In this document: one piece after another, positions 9,901 through 18,600 of the stretch | Position numbering within the stretch: position 1 is the stretch's first letter | Layout: each line of letters begins with the position of its first letter | DNA from: Halocafeteria seosinensis | Taxonomy: Eukaryota > Sar > Bigyra > Bicosoecida | Length of the DNA stretch: 19,140 nt | Reading direction: 5' to 3' | Assembly: GCA_001687465.1 (NCBI GenBank) | Contig: LVLI01000011.1 | Span: 1 to 19,140, forward strand | The notes under the pieces: model-generated | The model's database searches: none | Told to the model about the DNA's origin: nothing | What the model saw: only the letters and a program-made list of their open reading frames with translations | Made by a program: the position numbers and the translations under genes

Positions 9901-10166
9901 TCCAAGGACTGATGGATTCGTTTTATATTGATGACACAGGCAATCGTTCTGAAGAGGGATCTTCTTTGTGTGCTCTTTTCATCTTGTCTCTGTTGGTACT
10001 TTTGCTTTTGTCCGTTATCACTGGTACTCCGCTCTTCGGATCCTTGTTGATATCCGTTGCGGTGATAGTGATGGTCAATTCCTACCTGCCCCTTCGACGA
10101 AGATTACGGCAGTCTCGCGACAAACATCGCGATACAGATGCGGACGCAAATAAGAAGGAAAAATAA
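6933..10166 (+). CDS. Triple FABP/lipocalin-like protein with C-terminal membrane hairpin
   Basis: A single-exon product of 1077 residues starting at the first ATG of the frame. Three modules share [N/D]F[T/S]GxW followed, at exactly the same spacing, by G[V/L]xW[F/I/L]AR. Module 1 starts at N52 and ends near residue 178. Module 2 starts at D278 and ends near 552. Module 3 starts at N658 and ends near 895. The motif resembles the N-terminal strand and helices of fatty-acid-binding proteins, which are beta-barrels that hold lipids. Modules 2 and 3 are split by Ser/Glu-rich insertions (about 375-500 and 790-860). Near the end are two hydrophobic segments (about 1012-1031 and 1034-1052) with a Gly/Pro turn, then a basic tail, suggesting a membrane hairpin with the barrels in the cytosol. 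No signal peptide is seen. Lipid binding or transfer is inferred. An AATAAA overlaps the stop codon. Confidence 0.7.
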   Translation: MQSPSEGDRGDETGHGESASAGPASAEATGTAQSLEETGGIDVDEGPPVLQNFTGRWKVDDARSDRLDAFFQALGVNWFARKIVCAVDASYQIQHTPASWDQKDITRFGTHHARYLLDGQYHDVPQPGGKVAPARAWQSDTGDVIIETRLPETRGTTVDCRRLVSRTRLQQTLSVWREGRMDHQSRREWMKLETPQERRAARELEAKARHESAKSTVTSSGLCMFGMWKAKAPQIRRQSAASTISTGTGQSRQQGQHDKAIMGIKDARALAAPVLHADFTGDWHIDWNLSEKWGAYLKEIGVPWIARGIAESLEIRSKMKHLPYESPSTLESEDSSKFGTQTTQFVVDCDARTVTGDDGKTIMRIVEPLTFEALHNGSVVKMASEQSDAAEGEGVGDSLQGHRQDATGNNTTVEAEDGQTQEDPGNSHGAQGVNDPFPKSNASRSLSENTDIAVPKWTASLAVYEATQKQLFKQEWSDGINGNVSEEHKVHVSPDLSKSSVPIVGIRMTTVLPDNVGVTVETRHLTKNGEHMRQIHDLFREGQHKVRVQRFLQNRAFDEQQAYIEKLSKARAGESFSTLQTASDAVGDSTANTANASSRPVPSAGGLQDEDTVATENVLPEDEHEFSDVESHSSYADEDEEEGPTAELQPGPKIVHTNFSGVWEVDWGRSQRLDGLFKAMGLNWLARKFVAALDIKYHIAHTPIEWYIREVSSVGVFQLNLLLDGRWHLCKQQDGSQQPMKVTQDSSTGDIEIETMLIYDSHNPRDTKEIVKQWEKKGAQSALTLAHERPRAASAASSRTSGSLNAETTPANTRNPSQDSSMPSASSTQLTQENVQSEKEMEYQEELWTLIRSRCGRLLDIKHLQERTLIRQVLMYETADGVARHAVTRFLMKVESAAERLAAMRLEQQREQASVTPSPSKYSLKSQKKRQDSAGSGSRDKDTDTAIQDLKKSSDSRVFVVTVFREWCRQEGSLLKWVVTSTLLLPEAIVQGLMDSFYIDDTGNRSEEGSSLCALFILSLLVLLLLSVITGTPLFGSLLISVAVIVMVNSYLPLRRRLRQSRDKHRDTDADANKKEK

Positions 10167-10273
10167 ACCGTACGATCATGAATTCGCATTATATCTTGTA
10201 ATTATCTAATGTCGTGTACGTGAATGGAAAATATAATTCGCGCCGGCAACTGCCGCTGACCACGTGTATTTCT
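10167..10273. other. Short spacer between convergent genes
   Basis: Only 107 bp separate the stop of the FABP-like gene (+) from the stop of HID1 (-). It is AT-rich with no clear polyadenylation signal for HID1 on the minus strand. The 3' UTRs of the two genes probably overlap. Confidence 0.5.
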
Positions 10274-13200
10274 TCACACCAATGTGATAGAAAATAGTCT
10301 AATTTGTCTAGAATCAAACACGGGATATTCTTGGTTCCTCAAAAAAATCACTCCCCACAGAAAAGTTGTAAACCATAAAGCGGTGTACTTGTTCGGCTGA
10401 TAGCGACGCATCACTACTGCGTGAGGAACAGGGAGAAGTCCAACCAGTGTCGTATTCCTAATAAAGTCCAACACAGCCTGTTCGTCCGCAGTTCCTTCAC
10501 TCTCTTCGATAAAGTTTTCAACCTGTGGCGACAGATGTTGTAGCAGTCTCAACGGAGTCCCTAACTGAGATAGCATATTTGGGTACCACTCTTGCAGCCA
10601 TTCTCTGGTCGGCACGAAGGTATCAGAAGACACAATATTCAATAACTCAGCCTCGTCTTCATCTTGTACCTCTTCATGATCGGCACCTGCTGCGGCACCC
10701 TGCCTGTTTCGAGAGCGTTTATCCGCTTCATTATTTTGAGGCAACGTCGATTCGGTACCAGGAACAACTCCAGAACGTTGAGCGGAGGTCACCTTGGTAG
10801 TACTTGTAGTCTCCGTCGCTTTTCTCTCGGCAGGTCCATTTTCACCACGAGTAGCTACTCCCGATTCAGTTTCTAAGTCTGAATCGGCTGCGGAAGAGCC
10901 TGGAGGTCCGGAGACTGCAGCTCCTGCAACCGAGGCGGATTCCTCTTCATGAATTCGCTCTCTCGTCCTCGAGGCAGCCTGACTCGCTTGCAATGCTTTA
11001 CGACGTACAATTGCTTGCACCTTCGGAAGAAACTTGGGTAGCATTGACAAGTTTTCAAACACCCTAGATAGACGCAATATTCCATATATGACATGCCCAT
11101 TGCCTTCATATTGGTACTGAATAATGTTATTCATGGTATCCAAAAGTTGTTCCACGTAGTTATGATGATTGGGATGGCTCAATACAAAGACCGGGTCGGC
11201 AAACAGTTCCATCAAATTCAGCAGTTTCACAGACGCAACGAGACTAAACGATTTGATGTAGGGGCTGATATTCGCAATGATGGTCAGAAAGCACGAGTAA
11301 ATTGTGCTTAGTTTTTCAGACGCATTTACCACCAGCTTGTGGAGAACAATGACCAGTAGGTCAGCATGGTTTCCTTCGAAAAGCGGCAGATCAGTAGGTA
11401 GTTTGTCCGTGAACTTTTTGTTCAGCGCCACCGCAAAATTCCTATGTCCTGACAGCAAGAGTAATATAAAGGTGCATAGGTGAATAAGTCCAACCTTGGC
11501 CGCATTGGCTCTTCCCGTCCACATAAAATACAGCATGGGAGTGACAATCCTACAAACGTCGGTAGAACCAGTGCGGAGGACCCATCCTAGGAAGTCGTCA
11601 TTATCATCCAGGAGCTTCCACAAAAGGACAAGCAATTCTTGATGACAATGGATTTGTTTGACTGAGTATGGGAGCATGGAGGAATCACTCCGGTGCACGT
11701 TAGCAAGTAAGTCGCTAATGCGATCGAATATGAACTTAAAATCCCTTTCATCCTGAAGGCCTGAGAGCAGCGCACGGTACGTGTTTGGGACAGTGTATGG
11801 AGGAGGCTCATTACTGTCGTCACTATCCCGTTCACTTTCGTTGTTGTCGTCGCGATTATACTGGTTCCATAATCGAGCTTCTTCGGGCTTCAGCAACGCA
11901 GCATAGTCCAAAAGAAGAAGAAGAACTTGCAATGACATGTCCATTAGGCCCTCCGCGGTATCGGCCATTACAGCGGCACCGTATGGTAAGCCCCAACCGA
12001 CCGGGTCATACACCAGAGCGGCGTTCAAGAGCGAGTAAAAGAGCGTTGGTGCAAATGGGCATCGTGGTGATACGGCAACATCAATGAAACGAGAACGGAA
12101 CGGCTTGTGCGGATCTGCTTCTTTATAAAGAGGTTGTGACATAATTGCCTGAAGCAATCGAAGAGCCTCTACTCGGTTGGAGTCATAGGTTCCTGACTTT
12201 GGGGGTGTTATTTTGGGGAATCCGACTCCTCCAGCCCACAAGATCGACGGCCACACGGCATTGGAGAGTGTACGTTGATCATGCTCACTCACATCGGCCG
12301 TAGCTTCAATCGGTTCGTTGTCATCCTCCTTTCCATTATGACTGCCATTCTCATCATCCGTTTCTTCGTCTTCCTCTCCTAGGTGGCGACTTTGCCTATG
12401 GCGGGCTTCTTCCTCGTTAAATTTCCGTCGAAACATGGTCCAAGCTCCTTGATCCACCGTGAACCCCGGCGCAAATAGTAAGTGCATGACAGTATGTACC
12501 AAAACACGTCCGAGAGGCACATCTTCACTGGTGGGATCATTTGGGACTTCTGTAAAGTTATTCTCCAAGCTTGCGGTCACACTCACTCGTCCCGACTGCA
12601 CACGAACACGTCCTTCGCTTTCACCGCCACTACTACTTGTCGTAGTACTACCCTGCTGTTGTTGTTGCTGCCGCTGTTCTCGCTGTTTTTTCAACTTTTT
12701 GTGTTGTTCCCGCGCCGCTTTCTTACTAAAAGGCTCCCACTGCCATGTGCATGGAACATACGGTGGAAGAGGTGGCGCTCCTTCATCTTGTCCATCTTCA
12801 TCCTCGTCGTCATCCGTATTCTCTTCCGACGACGCATCGTCCTCATTTTGCTGCTGCTGCTGCTGCTGGTGTTCTTGACGCCGCTGCTCTCGTTTTTCCT
12901 GTTGGGTCTGTCTTCCTCGTAGACTGGCTCTAAACCTTTCTTCCAAATCTGCCATTTGTTGCTTGTATGTCTCATCCTCGAAATCCGGCGTGGGGAGGCA
13001 GTTCTCCCACCAGACCCTCTCTAAAAAGGAATCCGTGGGATCTTCAAACAGGACAGGCAGCATCCTCGTCAGGATGCGAATGCAATTGAGCGCATACTTC
13101 TGTTCATTGGCATGTAAATCGTCCTTATGCGATAAAGATTGCATCTTGGACACAATCACACGCAGGAAACGAGCCAAGTTTCGCGGCTGTAAACGACGCA

Positions 13201-13565
13201 AACGGCGAATATCATCCGGTTGTATCAAGCTAAACACGTGCTGCAGACACCAACAACACAATAATAGACTGTAATACGCCATAAAATTGTTTTTGAGGTG
13301 AATAGAGGCCACATACCGTGGCATCCGTGGGGATGGTCCAGAACACCTCAAGCTTTTCCTCCGCGATAGGGTCTCCTCCAACAATGTTGTTGGTATAGGA
13401 GACATCCCCACCGCTCGGACTTACTGCTCCCTCGCGAGCGGAAGCGTCATTATGGCTGTCTTGAGAGGAAGAAGAGGCCAAAGCGCGCTCCGGGAGGGGG
13501 TACCGACGAAGATTAGCGGCGGTATTCACTAAATCTGCGGTATCTTTAGACCCACTAATGCCCAT
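10274..13565 (-). CDS. HID1: HID1 family protein (Golgi/secretory-vesicle trafficking)
   Basis: Two exons, 13565-13317 and 13240-10274, give 1071 residues. The 76-nt intron (13316-13241, GTATGT to CTGCAG, phase 0) falls between FWTIPTDAT and HVFSLIQPDDIRRLR. Family landmarks follow: the start MGISGSK (an N-myristoylation type signal), FSLI-P-DIR-LR, NC-RILTR-LP-LFEDP, and near the C-terminus WFTTFLWGVIFLRN. HID1 is a peripheral trans-Golgi protein that affects cargo sorting and acidification in animals. Animal HID1 is about 790 residues; the extra length here is an inserted acidic and Gln-rich region (about residues 195-320, two Gln runs) and a disordered stretch before the C-terminal block. 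The next gene upstream on the same strand is V-ATPase E. The first exon alone identifies the true N-terminus; reading through the intron gives a false start. Confidence 0.85.
12851..12868 (+). repeat. CTG/CAG trinucleotide run inside HID1
   Basis: Six CTG units on the plus strand (CAG on the coding strand), flanked by a TTG, give a seven-Gln run. A second, interrupted run at 12653-12670 (CTG and TTG units) gives six Gln. Both lie in the charged insertion that is not part of the conserved HID1 core. Confidence 0.85.
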
Positions 13566-13979
13566 CGTTGCTTTCTATAGAGACCAAAGATTGACCTGAA
13601 TACTGGCTCCGGCGGATGGAGTGCACACAATACGAATACAATGGCCATTTCTATCTGCTCTACCGCCTGGCAGGGGAGACACCAGAATGTGAAGGTTGTC
13701 GTCTCCCCTACACTTTCCCCTTAAAATAAATAGCAAAAAATGTCAAGGGTCTGGGCCCTCTAACCTCGAACACAACAAACAAAAGTAGGACTTGAGTACT
13801 CTGATTCACTCACTGAAACGTGCTGAAAGTCGAAGAGTCCAAGTAAACTAAATTGGACCGACACGTTGTGTTTCCTATTGAATTGGCTGGATCAATTGGA
13901 GAAGACGGAAAACCACAAGAACTCCCGTTTAAACTATAGAGTTCATTGGCTGCTTGACAACGCAACCGTAATCAACTAG
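13566..13979. promoter_or_regulatory. HID1 promoter and 3' flank of V-ATPase E
   Basis: This 414-bp spacer lies between two minus-strand genes. It holds an inverted repeat, AGGGGAGAC at 13672-13680 and GTCTCCCCT at 13701-13709 (9-bp arms, 20-nt loop), about 110-140 bp upstream of the HID1 ATG. That is a place for a regulatory site. No gene is seen. Confidence 0.35.
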
Positions 13980-14896
13980 TTAGGCAAGAAGGTCTGGGGT
14001 GTCTTCGCTTTGAGACTTGGAACGAGCTGGTTCTCGGGGCCGAATGCTAGGGAACAAGATGTAGCGAAGCTGAGGAGTCAAAGTGTACTCGGCAATCGTT
14101 AACCGTTTCCCAAGTGTGTTGTCACAGACAACGGTGTCGTGGTGGGCACTAACAATGGCACCACCAGCATTGTCTTCGGGGACGTGGTCGTCCTTCTTGA
14201 CACTAGCCTTCACTTCCAATTGCATTGGTTTGTCAAAGCGTCCACCACGAGCTTTTGCTTTGTCGTACGCAGCTTTCTCATGTTCTTTCTGTTCTTTGTG
14301 GAATTCTTCCAACGCTTGCTTGGTGGCTGCTTCGGTAATCTGGACATCTTTCTTTCGACACTTGATGGATACATTGTGAGCTCCTTGTTCCCGCAAAGTC
14401 ACACGACGAATTCCCTGTTTGATCAATGATTTCATTAGTTCTTTGTATTCTTCCGGATTTCGCTGGGACCACGACGACAGTTCATCCACAACATCTTGAT
14501 TCAGTTGCTTGAGGAGCTCCTCCTGCTCTTGCAAGATGCGCCCTTTCTGCTTACTCGCCTCCTTGGATGCTAGCCTGTATGTATGATCGGAAACACAAAA
14601 CACACGCATGTGTCTACATATCAAAGGAAACAAACAAGGGATGAAAGTACGTACACTCTTTGCTCAGTGAGTCTTTCCTGCTCCAGCTGTCTGAATTTCT
14701 CTCTCAGTTTGGCTTTCTCATTCTGCACGCGCACCTGTTTCTCCATGTTATAGTCGTGCTCGGCCTTGGTCCGGATCTCATTGGCCTTTTCCTTCCCTTC
14801 AAGACGGAGGAAATCCATCATCTGCCGTAATTGGCGGTCCGCCTGAGATTCGGACATGGTAGATTCCTCGCCCTTGTTGTTGCTCGACGCGGCCAT
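13980..14896 (-). CDS. VMA4: V-type ATPase subunit E (peripheral stalk)
   Basis: Two exons, 14896-14655 and 14574-13980, give 278 residues. The 80-nt intron (14654-14575) has donor GTACGT and acceptor ATACAG in phase 2, joining EQR to VLASKE. The N-terminal part is a long charged coiled coil with the family pattern RQLRQMMDFLRLEGKEKANE. The C-terminal domain carries PEDNAGGAIV followed by CDNTLGKRL, the signature of subunit E. Subunit E pairs with subunit G in the peripheral stalk that holds V1 to Vo in the proton pump of vacuole, Golgi and endosome membranes. The usual length is about 226-235. The excess is an N-terminal extension, a Lys/Glu-rich insertion before PEDNAGG and a polar C-terminal tail. 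A second Met (residue 14, at 14857) aligns with the usual family start. Confidence 0.92.
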
Positions 14897-15629
14897 TGCT
14901 CCTTAAATAGAAAGCGCTCGAGTGCACTCCCTCCTGCAGGCCAAATCAACAACGATAACAAAGTTAGGGTTATTTGTTATCATATTGTGCAAGAGACAGA
15001 GGGAAGAAAAAAAGGTGGAAGATCAAGCAAAGATCAAACACCCCCCTCTATTCCCCCATCCCGGTTCTCTTTTTTTCTTTCACCCTCCACTTAGCCACAC
15101 ACGACCATATCCACGGCTCCTAGGGTAGATGCATCTCGTACTCTTGCAACAGCGAGCGTCATGCGCCTCAAAGATGTCCTAATGAGGGGTATAGAACACT
15201 TTGCGGCCGCCGGCCCCGCTCAGCTGGGTGCGAAATGCCCCCATAACAACCAAACAAACGTGATTTTTACTTACACAGTAAGACTGTACGATAATTCCCG
15301 TCCTTGTTCCTTTGGCTTGGCAGTGGACAACTCCCCAAGATGGCAATATACGACGTTGAATGAATGATCCTGCCCGGACACGACAATCATTTTGCAGGGT
15401 TGGAAACAAAGAAATGATTGTTGTTATACATTATCTGGCGTTGATGGTCATCAGATGGTGCGAGGGTACAAGTGCGAGGGTTGTAAAGGAGCAATGTGAT
15501 TTTGTTCCCTTTGGTAGCTTCTGTTCTTTCTGTGTGTTGTTTCATAATGCATGTACAGGAGGTTGTATTAACCTGTATGTGTAAGTGTATATACACACAG
15601 CTGTACAAGGTTACCCTTTGTAGAAAACG
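14897..15629. promoter_or_regulatory. Divergent promoter region between V-ATPase E and the NTPase-nuclease gene
   Basis: A 733-bp spacer between divergent genes. It contains the inverted repeat GATAACAAA (14954-14962) / TTTGTTATC (14973-14981), a pyrimidine-rich tract at about 15041-15090, a second inverted repeat ACAATCATTT (15383-15392) / AAATGATTGT (15412-15421), and the 12-bp palindrome GTGTATATACAC (15585-15596), a TATA-like site about 35 bp before the ATG at 15630. No gene is called. Confidence 0.4.
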
Positions 15630-18600
15630 ATGCCGAAGAAGGGAGCTTCTAACACTAGTACGGCCGCTACAAGACGCCCCAATACCAGACAAACAGCTAA
15701 TGAGAACCGTCAGACCCAGAAAAGAGGCCATTCACGGGAATCGGGGACGAAAAATACTCAAAAGAGGTCCAAGAAGACCTCTAACGCTAGTGTGTCCAGA
15801 CAACAGGCGTCTGCCGCGGTAAGCTCTTCCTCCGGGGAGGGGAAAGCCAGTAGCTTCTCGGCTTCCAGCGCGAAAAAAGGAAGGCCCAACGCTGGTGAGA
15901 GTGTACCGGAAGCCAATTACACCGGTAAACCAAAACTACTGATACCATCTTCGGCTACCCTTGAGGAGGAAAATAGGTTAAAGGAAGAATATAAAGCGAA
16001 ACTGGCACAGTATGGTGGGAACCGTTCTAGCGGGACTGATACAACTCCAAGGAAAAGCCACTCACAGCGACAAACAGCCGATGGTGGAGGGGACACATCC
16101 GAGCATATCGAGAGTGGAGCCGAAGGTAATACGGAAAGTGAGTAAACTGAGTACAAGGAATTTTGGATGTCTCAAAACGTTCCGTTTGACTCTCTGGCCA
16201 CATTTCCGTAGACAGAGAAACCTGTGGTTACCGAGACAACTCAAGAAACTGTGCCATGTAAGTTATCTTGGTGAGAACTGTATACTGATTCTTGTTCGTC
16301 TTGAATTCCCATGGGCACTTGTTTGCGCGACATTGCAGCCCTGAAAAGCATTCTGCGGAACAGGTTCGATAAATTCCTCCAGCAGAAGCAATACAAAGCG
16401 TCATGGCCCGCCGCAAAACAGGTAAAAGGCATCAAAGAGGCGTTCGAGGCCATGACGGATGATTTGGATGAGGCCTCCTTCGAGGACAAAGAAAGCCTTC
16501 AAGCGTTTCTCCAGGGCTACGTCAAGAAACACCAAGCCACCACAATCGCGGGTGAATTATTTCGGTGCTTGAAAAATGCCAGAGAAGCGCGTAAGTCTAT
16601 GGTTTGTATGCGACAGTACAAATGTAGCTCAATTCCCAAATACCATATTATCCTTGGTGTTGTTGTCTTGAAATGCCGTGTTCTTTGTTTGCAGGAGGTG
16701 GTGCAGCTTCAAGTTTTATTGGCGGAGCCGGTAAGTACAGTGCGTCTGTTGTGGTTAGTATGGTCTATTATCAGTCTTTCACCATATTGTTGTGCTGTCT
16801 TGTTTTGTTTTATGTTTGCAGGTGCTTCGCGTGCTGATCCAGGTGAGTAGACGACGCCAATAGTGAAAAGAAGTGCTACTATAGCAGCGCGATTCCGCTA
16901 CTTTTTTGTGTGTATGACTTCTTTCGTCCGAATTGCAGCTCTTGACCTCGCCAGGAGGCTCATTACCATGATAAGAGTCAGGGAAAATAGTCTGAACGAT
17001 GAAAAGAAGCCGCCATACTATGTTCTCAGTGATTGTTTGCGTCCGGAGGGCCATGCCGGGGACATGATACGCCAGCGGCGGTGCATTGACAAGACAAAGA
17101 ATCTAAAGAAATTAATCGATCCAACGAGAAAAGTCCATCAGAATGTATTGCACTTGCAATACCCCCGACGTTTTGGCAAGTCGTTTGCACTTTCTTTTTT
17201 TCGATCAGCAATGTCAGATGGTTACTTTGAAGACGAAACCCAGTATTCCGAATACATTCAAGGGCTAAAAAGTTTAGAGGAAGGAGAGGATTTTATTAAG
17301 AGCCCATTGCATCCATCAGTTTTTATCAGCCTTGTTTCTGTTACGAGTGATCGGGACATGAGAAAAACCATTATAGAGAGTTTTCGGGAAGAAGGCATTT
17401 TGCTTGAGTCGCAAAGTACTGATGGAACACCCAAGACCGTCGGTAACCTCTTCAAGGAAGGTATTGAGGCACTTAGCAATTTGTGGAAGAGCGCCATTGA
17501 ACAATCGAACGGGCATTTGAGCTATTCCACTGTTTCTTCTAAAGTTATTGTCCTCATCGATGAGTTTGATAATCCATGGCGAAGGGGATTGGAATCTCTT
17601 TCAGAGGAACGCAGCAGATCCGGACCAAAAACGCCCGAAGAAGCTGAGGAATTTATGCGCGGACAGAAGCAAGTTCTGGAACGTTCGTTGGAGGAGACCA
17701 AAGGCCTTTTAGCCACGATAAAAAGTATACTTGTCGGTCAGAAAAAATACATCCATGGTGTGCTTATAGTGTCGCTGTTATCGATCTCAGGTATCGGTTT
17801 GTCCGATCTGGAACTCGTGGACACTTGTCGCGACCCGACGTATGGCGGTGTGGTTGGTATAACAGAAACGGAAATGGTTAAAGCTTTTGAGAACTCGTAT
17901 AAAGAGACGGAAGAAGGGGCGTTGAAGGTGATTGGAGAGAGTGAGTTATCGACAGCTTTCAACGAGATCAAGAACGAACTACGTTATCCTTTATTAGTTA
18001 AAGCAGCTACGGCAAGTTCTGGAGACTGCAGTCGTGTTTGGTATTCCTACTTCAAACAGCGATACAATGGTTTCCAGTTTACAGCCTTTCAAAACAACGA
18101 AGAACAAATCAAGATTGGCGGGGTTTTCTNACCTCGCGATTTTTATCACTTTCTGTGGGAATTGAGGCTTGAACCCAAACGTGTACGGGATTGGAGGGAG
18201 TCATGGGTAGAAGGATATATGACCCTGTTTTCCGCGATAAATGAGTACGTGGACGCTGTTGTGGATGCCTTCTTCGGGGGGGTTATAGAGGAGGCTCGTT
18301 TGGAGGAAACACTGCCCTTGGATTGCTTCTTTAAATACGAGGGTGACTTGTATGCTCTGCGGCTACTACTCCTTGAATTGGGCTTTCTCAAGATTGAGAG
18401 CGTCAGACGCGTCAATGGTTCTTGCGAATATTTACTTCGCCCGTCACACACAATCGCCTTGGATCTGTTGCTAGACAACTCCCGAGTGCTTCAATGGTTA
18501 AGACGAGAGTCGTTCTCGTTACTTGACGAAGGGCAGATTGATGAGCTAACATCCACTAAGGCTACGTTAGATGGCGTTCCTCCTTCTAACTGTTTTGATG

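Noticed and set aside
13241-13411. HID1 starting inside the intron at 13411
   Set aside because: That reading comes from running through the intron backwards into another frame of exon 1. The spliced form joins FWTIPTDAT to HVFSLI as in the family and keeps a myristoylation-type N-terminus.
13672-13709. Inverted repeat as a bacterial-type terminator
   Set aside because: The window is eukaryotic and the repeat has no adjacent U-tract in the right orientation; kept only as a possible regulatory site.
14964-14969. TTAGGG as a telomeric repeat
   Set aside because: A single copy inside an inverted-repeat loop; no tandem array.
15630-16145. Separate 171-residue basic protein
   Set aside because: Its stop lies just beyond a GTGAGT donor at 16138. 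Splicing to 16216 continues the frame through conserved-looking exons into the NTPase.
16311-16850. Separate 179-residue protein starting at 16311
   Set aside because: The ATG is inside an intron, upstream of the CAG acceptor at 16336-16338. Its tail reads through two further introns.
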